DNA from: Lachnospiraceae bacterium UBA7110 | Lineage (GTDB): Bacteria; Bacillota; Clostridia; Lachnospirales; Lachnospiraceae | Direction of reading: 5' to 3' | DNA length: 6,538 bases | Assembly (NCBI GenBank): GCA_002492295.1 | Contig: DKYC01000162.1 | Span: 978-7,515 of the forward strand | Shown: positions 1 through 5,590 of the stretch, piece after piece | Layout of the letters: every line of letters begins with the position of its first letter | Numbering within the stretch: position 1 is the stretch's first letter | The notes under the pieces: generated by a model | What the model was told of the DNA's origin: nothing | The model's database searches: none | What the model saw: the letters and a program-made list of their open reading frames with translations, nothing else | Program-made: the position numbers and the translations under genes

Positions 1-15
1 CTTCTTATATTAATG

Positions 16-21
16 TATAAT
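16..21 (+). promoter_or_regulatory. Possible -10 box upstream of the MATE gene
   Basis: A perfect TATAAT lies in very AT-rich sequence about 105 bases before the MATE start. Its -35 partner would fall just outside the left edge of the window, so the promoter cannot be confirmed. No better promoter was found between here and base 124. The region otherwise shows no terminator or clear hairpin. Confidence 0.3.
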
Positions 22-111
22 AATTTTAGAAACTTCGCAATAAATAATTCATTATATTTCACGCGGCTGTATCCTTACAGGAAGAACGAACCTGCGGATA
101 AAACGGAAAAT

Positions 112-117
112 GGAGGA
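112..117 (+). promoter_or_regulatory. Ribosome binding site that sets the MATE start
   Basis: GGAGGA lies 7 bases before the ATG at 125. The longer open frame begins with an ATG at 110 that overlaps this site and has no Shine-Dalgarno of its own, so 125 is preferred. Confidence 0.8.
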
Positions 118-124
118 ATGTGCA

Positions 125-1507
125 ATGAAAGCAATGAGCTATGAGGAAAAATATAAAATGATGACGGAAACACCTGTCAACCGGCTGATTCCAAGGCTGG
201 CAGTGCCGACCATTATCAGTATGCTGATTACTTCCATATACAATATGGCGGACACCTTTTTTGTCAGCCAGATCAGTACCAGCGCCTCCGGGGCAGTGGG
301 AGTAAATTTCTCACTGATGGCGATGATTCAGGCGATTGGATTCACGCTTGGAATGGGAAGCGGCAACTATATGTCGAGAATGCTTGGCGCGAAGAAACAG
401 GACAGGGCGCAGAACGCCTGCTCCGTGGCGGTATACACAGCCTTTGCCCTTGGTCTTTGCCTGGCGGTTTTAGGGATTTCCAATATTGACCGGTTGGTCA
501 GGGTGCTTGGGGCGACGCCGACTATTGCCCCCTATGCAAAGGATTATGGGAGATATATCCTGATTGCTGCGCCTTATATGACGGTTTCGTTTGTGTTTAA
601 CAATCATCTGCGCTCCCAGGGAAACGCCGCGCTTTCCATGATTGGCATTACGACGGGCGGGATTTTGAATGTGATTTTGGACCCTGTTTTAATTTTTGGT
701 TTTGACATGGGGATTTCCGGCGCGGCAATTGCCACGATTTTCAGCCAGTTTGTCAGCTTTGTGATTTTGCTGGCGCTGGTGGTCCGTTCCAGGAACGTCT
801 TAAAGCCGCTGCCCAAATACTTTGTACTCCGGGCATGGGTTTATAAGGAAATCCTTTCAGCAGGTATGCCGACGCTTGGAAGGCAGGGACTGGCGAGTGT
901 GGCGTCCGTGCTTTTAAACGTGGCGGCTTCCGGTTTTGGGGACGCGGCGGTGGCGGCAATGTCGATTGTCACACGCATTATGATGTTTATCAATTCCGCG
1001 TTAATTGGCTTTGGGCAGGGTTTCCAGCCTGTGTGCGGATTTAATTTCGGGGCGGGGCGTTATGGGCGCGTACTGGATGCATACTTTTTCTGCAGGCGGG
1101 TGGCTTTTGTGTTTCTGCTGACAATGGGTGTCATTATGTTTGCCATTTCCACGCCGATTATGCACCTGTTTCGCAAAGACGACACGGAGGTTATCCGTAT
1201 CGGCGCGCGGGCTCTTAAGATGCAGTGCTGTCTGCTTCCGTTTCAGGCGTATGTCATAATGGGAAATATGCTGGCGCAGTCGATTGGCTACAGTTTCCGG
1301 GCAACGCTTACCGCAGTCAGCAAGCAGGGACTGTTTTTCATTCCGTCCATTCTGATATTGCCAAAGCTTTTGGGTGTGACGGGATTACAACTGGCGCAGC
1401 CTGTAGCGGACGCGCTTACATTTGTGTTGACTTGGATAGTCATTACAATGGTGGTAAAAGAGCTCCGGGGGATGCCGCAGGCGGGTGACAGCCGAAAGAA
1501 TACGTGA
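125..1507 (+). CDS. MATE family efflux transporter (MepA/NorM-like)
   Basis: This 460-residue inner-membrane protein is of typical length for the MATE superfamily, which exports cationic drugs, dyes or metabolites in exchange for Na+ or H+. Hydrophobic segments run through nearly the whole chain, consistent with the usual 12 helices in two related halves. Recognisable stretches are the N-terminal PVNRLIPRLAVPTIISM (residues 17-33) followed by the YNMADTFFVSQ segment (39-49), LDPVLIFGFDMGISGAAIAT (185-204) closing the first half, and GFGQGFQPVCGFNFGAGRY (295-313) in the second half. The last of these resembles the MepA-like branch. The short polar C-terminus (about 445-460) is probably cytoplasmic. 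The start at 125 is chosen from the ribosome binding site. No adjacent regulator is visible, so substrate and inducer are unknown. The family call is secure, the subfamily is an inference, and there is no functional link to the rho locus. Confidence 0.93.
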   Translation: MKAMSYEEKYKMMTETPVNRLIPRLAVPTIISMLITSIYNMADTFFVSQISTSASGAVGVNFSLMAMIQAIGFTLGMGSGNYMSRMLGAKKQDRAQNACSVAVYTAFALGLCLAVLGISNIDRLVRVLGATPTIAPYAKDYGRYILIAAPYMTVSFVFNNHLRSQGNAALSMIGITTGGILNVILDPVLIFGFDMGISGAAIATIFSQFVSFVILLALVVRSRNVLKPLPKYFVLRAWVYKEILSAGMPTLGRQGLASVASVLLNVAASGFGDAAVAAMSIVTRIMMFINSALIGFGQGFQPVCGFNFGAGRYGRVLDAYFFCRRVAFVFLLTMGVIMFAISTPIMHLFRKDDTEVIRIGARALKMQCCLLPFQAYVIMGNMLAQSIGYSFRATLTAVSKQGLFFIPSILILPKLLGVTGLQLAQPVADALTFVLTWIVITMVVKELRGMPQAGDSRKNT

Positions 1508-1550
1508 CAGAATAAAATTATATATTTTTGCGTTTTGTGGTAAATTTTCC

Positions 1551-1579
1551 TTTCTATTTTCTGAAAAATGCGTTATAAT
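1551..1579 (+). promoter_or_regulatory. Probable sigma-A promoter for rho
   Basis: A perfect -10 hexamer TATAAT (1574-1579) is preceded, with a 17-base spacer, by the weak -35 hexamer TTTCTA (1551-1556), which matches TTGACA at three positions. Transcription would begin near 1586. The surrounding DNA is strongly AT-rich. No convincing intrinsic terminator follows the MATE gene, so read-through from it cannot be excluded. Confidence 0.55.
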
Positions 1580-1585
1580 GTGGTT

Positions 1586-1688
1586 AAATTAAAATTCTAG
1601 TTGCTGTATCTTTATGTATTTTATGTATGTATGACAGAAGCATTTCAGAATAGTTTTTCCCATTTATCAATATTTTTAGGAGGCATTC
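1586..1688 (+). promoter_or_regulatory. U-rich 5' leader of rho mRNA
   Basis: If the promoter above is used, rho has an untranslated leader of about 100 bases, rich in T and poor in C, with short tandem TATGTA-type repeats around 1612-1632. It ends in a strong AGGAGG (1678-1683) 5 bases before the ATG. No stable hairpin stands out. Rho genes are often controlled by their own product through termination in the leader. This leader lacks the C-rich, G-poor stretch of a classical rut site, so such control is only a possibility here. Confidence 0.3.
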
Positions 1689-3146
1689 ATGAGAGAAAAA
1701 TATGAATCACTTGCGCTTTCAGAGCTCAGGGAAATTGCAAAGGCGCGCGGCTTAAAGGGGATAAGTACGCTGAAAAAGGCGGAATTAATTGCGCATATGC
1801 TTGAGGCGGACGAAAAGGATAAGGCGGACGGGAAAGATGTTGAGCCAAAGCCCGTATTGAAAGGAATCGGCGAGCATCCTTCTTATGAAAAACCTTATGA
1901 GAAGCCTTACGAGAAAAAAGAAACTGAGAAAAAGGAAGGCTCTGAGAAGCGTGAATACCGGCGTGAAAAACCGCAGCAGCCGGATGGAGAGAAGCAGGAG
2001 GGCTATCCGGCAGAGCTTGACAGCGGGCTGACGGCGAGAGGCATTTTGGAGGTCATGGCGGACGGTTTTGGCTTTATCAGAAGCGACAATTTTCTTCCAG
2101 GTGAGAATGACGTATATGTGGCTCCAAGTCAGATACGCCGCTTTAATCTGCGCACGGGTGATATTATCGAAGGAAATACCCGTATAAAGACGATGAACGA
2201 AAAATTCAGTGCATTGCTGTATCTGAAAAAAATAAACGGCTATCCGCCGGAAATTGCACTTAAAAGACGCAATTTTGAGGACATGACGCCGATTTTCCCA
2301 AATGAGCGTATTCGCCTTGAGACGAAAAAGGCAAGCGTGGCAATGCGTATCATGGATCTGATGAGTCCTGTGGGAAAGGGACAGCGTGGTATGATTGTTT
2401 CACCGCCAAAGGCAGGTAAGACAACGCTGTTAAAGGAAGTCGCAAAATCAATTTTGGCAAACGCGCCGGACATGCATATGATTATTCTTCTGATTGACGA
2501 GCGTCCCGAGGAAGTAACGGATATCAAGGAGGCAATCGGGGGACCAAATGTGGAGGTGATTTATTCCACGTTTGACGAGCTGCCGGAGCACCATAAGCGC
2601 GTTTCGGAGATGGTAATTGAGCGTGCGAAGCGCCTTGTGGAGCATAAAAAGGACGTGTGCATTTTACTCGACAGTATTACGCGCCTGACGCGTGCTTACA
2701 ACCTCACGGTTCCGCCCAGCGGCCGTACGCTTTCGGGCGGTCTTGACCCTGCGGCGCTCCATATGCCAAAGCGCTTTTTCGGTGCGGCAAGAAACATGCG
2801 GGAGGGCGGGAGCCTTACCATTCTTGCAACGGCGCTTGTGGAGACGGGCTCTAAGATGGATGATGTGGTGTACGAGGAATTTAAGGGCACCGGCAACATG
2901 GAAATGGTGCTTGACCGGAAGCTTTCCGAAAGAAGGGTGTTTCCCGCGATTGATATTCCGAAATCGGGAACAAGACGTGAGGACTTGCTTTTGGACGCGG
3001 AGGAACTTGAGGCGATTAACATCATGCGCAAGGCGTTAAACGGTTTAAAGCCCGAGGAAGCGGTTGACAAAATTTTGGATATTTTCGCACGGACAAGAGA
3101 CAACGCCGAGTTTGTCGCAACGGTGAAAAAAATGAGATTTTTGTAA
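1689..3146 (+). CDS. rho: Transcription termination factor Rho
   Basis: Rho is a hexameric RNA-dependent ATPase/translocase that releases transcripts from RNA polymerase. All expected parts are present in the 485 residues. A Rho_N helix bundle lies at about 5-40 (LALSELREIAKARGLKG). A highly charged Lys/Glu-rich linker spans about 41-112. A cold-shock-type RNA-binding domain spans about 115-180, with GFGFIRS (126-132) and NDVYVAPSQIRRF (140-152). The ATPase core carries the P-loop PPKAGKTT (239-246), the LLIDERPEEVTD block (267-278) with the catalytic-type Glu271, LLDSITRLTRAYN (326-338), the Q-loop region VPPSGRTLSGG (341-351), EEFKGTGNMEM (396-406) and RRVFPAID (415-422). The protein is about 65 residues longer than E. 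coli Rho (419), and the excess is the linker. Start 1689 has AGGAGG 5 bases upstream and matches the family N-terminus. No intrinsic terminator was found directly after the gene. Confidence 0.98.
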   Translation: MREKYESLALSELREIAKARGLKGISTLKKAELIAHMLEADEKDKADGKDVEPKPVLKGIGEHPSYEKPYEKPYEKKETEKKEGSEKREYRREKPQQPDGEKQEGYPAELDSGLTARGILEVMADGFGFIRSDNFLPGENDVYVAPSQIRRFNLRTGDIIEGNTRIKTMNEKFSALLYLKKINGYPPEIALKRRNFEDMTPIFPNERIRLETKKASVAMRIMDLMSPVGKGQRGMIVSPPKAGKTTLLKEVAKSILANAPDMHMIILLIDERPEEVTDIKEAIGGPNVEVIYSTFDELPEHHKRVSEMVIERAKRLVEHKKDVCILLDSITRLTRAYNLTVPPSGRTLSGGLDPAALHMPKRFFGAARNMREGGSLTILATALVETGSKMDDVVYEEFKGTGNMEMVLDRKLSERRVFPAIDIPKSGTRREDLLLDAEELEAINIMRKALNGLKPEEAVDKILDIFARTRDNAEFVATVKKMRFL

Positions 3147-3195
3147 AAACGGGATTTTTATAATGATGATAATTTTATGAAATTGGAAAAAGTGC

Positions 3196-3208
3196 TTGCG
3201 TATCGCAA
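3196..3208 (+). repeat. Perfect 5-bp dyad overlapping the rpmE -35 box
   Basis: TTGCG-TAT-CGCAA forms a perfect inverted repeat with a 3-base centre, and its left arm is the -35 element itself. The position fits a repressor operator, but the arms are short and no second copy was noticed before the other promoters here, so chance is a real alternative. Confidence 0.3.
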
Positions 3209-3224
3209 AAACCTGTGCTATACT
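3196..3224 (+). promoter_or_regulatory. Extended -10 promoter for rpmE
   Basis: TTGCGT (3196-3201) and TATACT (3219-3224) are separated by exactly 17 bases, with a TGC directly before the -10 (3216-3218) forming an extended -10 element. Predicted transcription start is near 3231, leaving a leader of about 58 bases before the L31 start. This is the best promoter in the window and gives rpmE transcription independent of rho. Confidence 0.7.
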
Positions 3225-3277
3225 GAATAAGCTTGTTTACAACATAGAATTAAATTTTAAGAAATGCATTTATAGAG

Positions 3278-3283
3278 AGGTGA
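3278..3283 (+). promoter_or_regulatory. Ribosome binding site that sets the L31 start
   Basis: AGGTGA, within a longer purine run (GAGAGGTGA, 3275-3283), matches the 16S tail and ends 5 bases before the ATG at 3289. It excludes the upstream in-frame start at 3196, which lies inside the promoter. Confidence 0.8.
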
Positions 3284-3288
3284 AAAAG

Positions 3289-3495
3289 ATGAGAGAGGGA
3301 ATACATCCAAACTACTATCAGGCAACAGTTACCTGCAACTGCGGAAACACATTTGTGACAGGTTCGACAAAGCCTGAAATCCACGTTGAAATTTGTTCAA
3401 AATGCCACCCGTTCTATACAGGACAGCAGAAGTCGGCGGCAGCGCGCGGACGTATTGAGAGATTTAATAAGAAGTACGGCGTGGAAAGCAAATAG
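3289..3495 (+). CDS. rpmE: 50S ribosomal protein L31, zinc-binding type
   Basis: This 68-residue basic protein has the L31 signature: N-terminal MREGIHPNYYQATVTCNCGN, then EICSKCHPFYTG (34-45) and a basic tail (RGRIERFNKKYG, 53-64). L31 sits on the large subunit near the central protuberance and helps bridge the subunits. Four cysteines, C16, C18, C36 and C39, form the CxC and CxxC pairs of the zinc-containing (C+) form, as opposed to the cysteine-free paralogue many bacteria use under zinc shortage. The length is normal for the family. An upstream in-frame extension of 31 residues is rejected because it covers the promoter and does not resemble L31. The gene has its own promoter and terminator, so it is probably transcribed mainly as a single-gene unit. 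The neighbourhood after rho is common in Clostridia. Confidence 0.97.
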   Translation: MREGIHPNYYQATVTCNCGNTFVTGSTKPEIHVEICSKCHPFYTGQQKSAAARGRIERFNKKYGVESK

Positions 3496-3515
3496 GAAGC
3501 GTTGCATAAAAGAAG

Positions 3516-3551
3516 AGGTTGAGGTAAGGATATTATCTCAACCTATTTTTT
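3516..3551 (+). terminator. Intrinsic terminator after rpmE
   Basis: AGGTTGAGGTAA (3516-3527) pairs over 12 positions, including one G-T wobble, with TTATCTCAACCT (3533-3544) around the 5-base loop GGATA. A run of six T (3546-3551) follows after one A. This is a complete Rho-independent terminator 20 bases after the L31 stop codon. Confidence 0.92.
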
Positions 3552-3559
3552 GATGCACA

Positions 3560-3635
3560 GCCCCGTGCAAAATGTGAAAAGCCATATATGGAAGGTTTTC
3601 ACATAGAAATATGTCACTAAAGTGGCGCACGGGGC
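3560..3635 (+). ncRNA. Nested inverted repeats, possible three-way-junction RNA
   Basis: An outer perfect 9-bp stem (GCCCCGTGC 3560-3568 with GCACGGGGC 3627-3635) encloses two hairpins. Hairpin 1 is a perfect 9-bp stem (ATGTGAAAA 3572-3580 with TTTTCACAT 3596-3604). It can be extended by CC/GG past a bulged G, and its apical part contains the perfect palindrome CCATATATGG (3582-3591). Hairpin 2 (GTCAC 3613-3617 with GTGGC 3622-3626, one G-T wobble, loop TAAA) abuts the outer strand directly, so the two could stack coaxially. No T-run follows, so it is not a terminator. It lies between the rpmE terminator and yqhQ. It could be a cis-acting leader RNA, a small RNA, or a dispersed palindromic intergenic repeat. 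I do not recognise it as a named family. Confidence 0.5.
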
Positions 3636-3641
3636 GCGCGG

Positions 3642-3670
3642 CGAGTGGGGGAAGAAATCTTCCCTGCTCG
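3642..3670 (+). promoter_or_regulatory. Hairpin just upstream of the yqhQ ribosome binding site
   Basis: GGGAAG (3649-3654) pairs perfectly with CTTCCC (3659-3664) around loop AAAT. An outer CGAG (3642-3645) / CTCG (3667-3670) pairing is separated from it by a small internal loop. No T-run follows. The strand TTCCCT (3660-3665) could alternatively pair with the Shine-Dalgarno AGGGGG (3681-3686) using two G-U pairs, which suggests a possible translational switch. This is inferred from complementarity only. Confidence 0.4.
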
Positions 3671-3680
3671 ATTATGCAGA

Positions 3681-3686
3681 AGGGGG
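3681..3686 (+). promoter_or_regulatory. Ribosome binding site that sets the yqhQ start
   Basis: AGGGGG lies 6 bases before the ATG at 3693. The longer frame that opens with GTG at 3645 runs through the hairpin and has no ribosome binding site, and its 16 extra residues are unlike the family. Confidence 0.75.
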
Positions 3687-3692
3687 TTAACG

Positions 3693-4664
3693 ATGGCTAA
3701 AAACAGAAAAACCCACTACTCCGGGATTGGAGGTCAGGCGGTCCTGGAGGGTGTTATGATGAAAAACGGCGAACGGTATGCCGTCGCGGTACGCAAGCCT
3801 GACGGGGAAATTGATGTGGAAACACAGGAATATAAGGGATTTTGCGGCGGCAGGGAATTTACGAAGGTTCCATTTATCAGGGGGATTTTTTCATTTATCG
3901 ATTCCCTTGTGCTTGGCATGAAGGTGACGATGCATTCGGCATCGTTTTATGAGGAGGATGAGGAGCCGGATGTCCAGTCCGGACACAAGGCAATCGGAAA
4001 AAAGTCCGACGATATTATGATGGGGATTACGGTGGCGCTGTCCGTGATTATTGCCGTGGCTCTGTTTATGGTGCTTCCGTTCCTGCTTTCCGATCTGCTT
4101 GGCAAAGTAGTAAGGAATGCAAGCCTGATTGCGATTTTTGAGGGACTTATCCGGATTTTGATTTTTGTGGGGTATATTGTGGCGATTTCGTTGATGGAGG
4201 ATATTAAGCGGCTTTACAGATATCACGGCGCGGAGCATAAATGCATTAACTGTATTGAGCGCGGCAGACCGTTAAACGTAAAAAACGTTATGCGGAGCTC
4301 ACGGCAGCATAAGCGTTGCGGTACGAGCTTTCTGCTGTTTGTAGTGCTTGTCAGCGTGATTGTATTCTTTTTTATCCGTGTTGACAATCTTGCGCTCAAA
4401 ATTATTATCCGGCTTTTGCTGGTGCCTGTGATTGCGGGGATTTCGTATGAGCTTATCCGGCTTGCCGGAAGGAGCGACAATGTCATTGTGCAGATTATTT
4501 CAAGACCGGGTCTGTGGCTTCAGAAACTGACGACGAAGGAGCCGGATGAGGATATGGTGCGGGTTGCAATCGCTTCAGTTGAGGCGGTGTTTGACTGGAA
4601 AACATATTTGAAGGAAGAGTTTGGCTATACGGATGAAAATCTTGAGGCGATGGACGAATCTTAG
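3693..4664 (+). CDS. yqhQ: YqhQ-type DUF1385 membrane protein of unknown function
   Basis: This 323-residue protein belongs to the DUF1385/YqhQ family, described in databases as a predicted metal-dependent membrane protein; its reaction is not known to me. The conserved N-terminus YSGIGGQAVLEGVMMKNGER (9-28) is the clearest family mark. Hydrophobic segments lie at about 61-79 (probably membrane-associated), 111-133, 143-166, 211-229 and 235-253. Between the third and fourth is the conserved polar loop with YHGAEHKCINC (177-187) and QHKRCGTSF (205-213). It offers H178, H182, C184, C187, H206 and C209 as possible metal ligands. The C-terminus (about 275-323) is charged and soluble. Length is normal for the family. 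prmC follows after 10 bases, so the two are almost certainly co-transcribed. This placement beside rpmE, prmC and prfA recurs in Clostridia and hints at a link to translation or envelope homeostasis, but nothing in the sequence proves one. Confidence 0.93.
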   Translation: MAKNRKTHYSGIGGQAVLEGVMMKNGERYAVAVRKPDGEIDVETQEYKGFCGGREFTKVPFIRGIFSFIDSLVLGMKVTMHSASFYEEDEEPDVQSGHKAIGKKSDDIMMGITVALSVIIAVALFMVLPFLLSDLLGKVVRNASLIAIFEGLIRILIFVGYIVAISLMEDIKRLYRYHGAEHKCINCIERGRPLNVKNVMRSSRQHKRCGTSFLLFVVLVSVIVFFFIRVDNLALKIIIRLLLVPVIAGISYELIRLAGRSDNVIVQIISRPGLWLQKLTTKEPDEDMVRVAIASVEAVFDWKTYLKEEFGYTDENLEAMDES

Positions 4665-4665
4665 C

Positions 4666-4670
4666 GGAGG
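4666..4670 (+). promoter_or_regulatory. Ribosome binding site that sets the prmC start
   Basis: GGAGG begins one base after the yqhQ stop codon and ends 4 bases before the ATG at 4675. It excludes an in-frame TTG at 4621 inside yqhQ. The close spacing suggests translational coupling with yqhQ. Confidence 0.8.
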
Positions 4671-4674
4671 AGAT

Positions 4675-5532
4675 ATGACCTACAGGGAATTGTATGAGTA
4701 TGGCGTGGAAGCACTGGAGGAAGCCGGGGTTGCGGAGGCGAAGCTCAATGCAAGGCTTTTGCTCGAGTATGTATGCCGCACGGACCGTAATACGCTGTTG
4801 GTGCACGGGGACAGCATGCGCAGCCGGATGGAGGAGGAATTTTATAAACGAGCCATAGAAACGCGCAGAAGGCATGTTCCGCTGCAGCATATTACAGGGG
4901 AACAGGAGTTTATGGGGCTTTGCTTCCGGGTGAACGAGCATACCCTGATTCCGCGGCAGGACACGGAAATCCTTGTCGAGGAGGCAATGCGCTATTTGGG
5001 TGACGGAATGCATATTCTGGATTTGTGCACCGGGTCAGGGTGTATTCTGCTGAGCCTGTTAAAGTACAGCAACGAGTGTGAGGGCGTCGGGACTGATATT
5101 TCCGAAGAGGCGCTTTTGGTGGCCAGGGAGAATGCCGGACGGCTTGGTTTGGACGCGTCGTTTTTGTGCGGTGATTTGTTTGCACCGCTTACGGCGTATG
5201 CGCCGGGGCGGATACGGGATACGCTGTTTGATATGATACTGTCCAATCCGCCGTACATTCCAAGCGGCGAGATAGCAGGGCTTATGCCGGAGGTGCGCGA
5301 CTATGAGCCGCTTACGGCACTTGACGGCAGGGAGGACGGACTGTATTTTTACCGCAGGATTATCGGGGAAGCGCCGCATTACCTGCGCCGTTTCGGGCTG
5401 CTGTTTTTGGAAATCGGATGCAGTCAGGCAAAGGCGGTCAGCGCCATTTTGCGGGAAAACGGTTTTGGAGAAATAGAAGTGATAAAGGATTACGCGGGAT
5501 TAGACCGTGTAATAAAGGCAAGTTTGTGCTGA
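4675..5532 (+). CDS. prmC: Peptide chain release factor N5-glutamine methyltransferase PrmC
   Basis: PrmC transfers a methyl group from S-adenosylmethionine to the glutamine side chain of the GGQ motif in release factors RF1 and RF2, raising termination efficiency in the cytoplasm. The protein has 285 residues, close to the family norm (E. coli 277). An N-terminal helical domain (about 1-75, TYRELYEYGVEALEEAGV at 2-19) normally holds the release factor. LIPRQDTEILVEEA (91-104) is a family hallmark. The Rossmann methyltransferase fold shows SAM motif I ILDLCTGSGCI (114-124), the acidic residue D141 in GTDISEEAL (139-147), and the catalytic NPPY (191-194), which holds the substrate amide. Family tail motifs include ALDGREDGLYFYRRI (215-229) and LFLEIGCSQ (243-251). 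It sits between yqhQ (10 bases upstream) and prfA (58 bases downstream), whose product is its substrate. Start 4675 is set by GGAGG and matches the usual N-terminus. Confidence 0.97.
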   Translation: MTYRELYEYGVEALEEAGVAEAKLNARLLLEYVCRTDRNTLLVHGDSMRSRMEEEFYKRAIETRRRHVPLQHITGEQEFMGLCFRVNEHTLIPRQDTEILVEEAMRYLGDGMHILDLCTGSGCILLSLLKYSNECEGVGTDISEEALLVARENAGRLGLDASFLCGDLFAPLTAYAPGRIRDTLFDMILSNPPYIPSGEIAGLMPEVRDYEPLTALDGREDGLYFYRRIIGEAPHYLRRFGLLFLEIGCSQAKAVSAILRENGFGEIEVIKDYAGLDRVIKASLC

Positions 5533-5577
5533 TGCTTTCATGGGGATGGAAACGGTTTCTTTTCGTGTCAGCAGTAT

Positions 5578-5583
5578 GGAGGA
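5578..5583 (+). promoter_or_regulatory. Ribosome binding site that sets the prfA start
   Basis: GGAGGA lies 7 bases before the ATG at 5591. In-frame ATGs at 5540 and 5546 would add 17 or 15 residues unlike RF1 and lack a comparable site. Confidence 0.8.
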
Positions 5584-5590
5584 TAGGAAA

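Noticed and set aside
110..124. Upstream ATG at 110 as the MATE start
   Set aside because: It overlaps the GGAGGA Shine-Dalgarno that serves the ATG at 125 and has no ribosome binding site of its own.
1601..1627. TTGCTG with TATGTA as an alternative rho promoter
   Set aside because: The spacer is only 15 bases and the -10 match is poor compared with TATAAT at 1574-1579.
3147..3161. Intrinsic terminator after rho (AAAAACGGGATTTTT-like inverted repeat)
   Set aside because: The stem is only five A-T pairs with no GC core, too weak for an intrinsic terminator.
3159..3164. TATAAT as a second rpmE promoter
   Set aside because: No acceptable -35 at 16-18 bases; the better-formed promoter at 3196-3224 lies downstream.
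3196..3288. 31-residue N-terminal extension of L31
   Set aside because: It covers the extended -10 promoter and the ribosome binding site; L31 proteins begin at the MREGIHP-type N-terminus.
3645..3692. GTG start giving YqhQ 16 extra residues
   Set aside because: The stretch forms a hairpin, lacks a Shine-Dalgarno upstream and is unlike the family; ATG 3693 has AGGGGG 6 bases upstream.
4621..4674. TTG start for PrmC inside yqhQ
   Set aside because: GGAGG at 4666-4670 points to ATG 4675, where the family N-terminus begins.
4495..5013. Minus-strand open frame of 172 codons, and other minus-strand frames across the window
   Set aside because: They lie wholly opposite conserved genes, have no recognisable domain and no convincing ribosome binding site; they are shadows of the + strand genes.
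5545..5556. GAAAC/GTTTC inverted repeat before prfA as a terminator
   Set aside because: The arms leave a one-base loop that cannot form a normal hairpin, and the downstream T-run is short; prmC and prfA are more likely co-transcribed.
5540..5590. ATGs at 5540 and 5546 as RF1 starts
   Set aside because: The extra residues do not resemble RF1; the GGAGGA at 5578-5583 serves ATG 5591.
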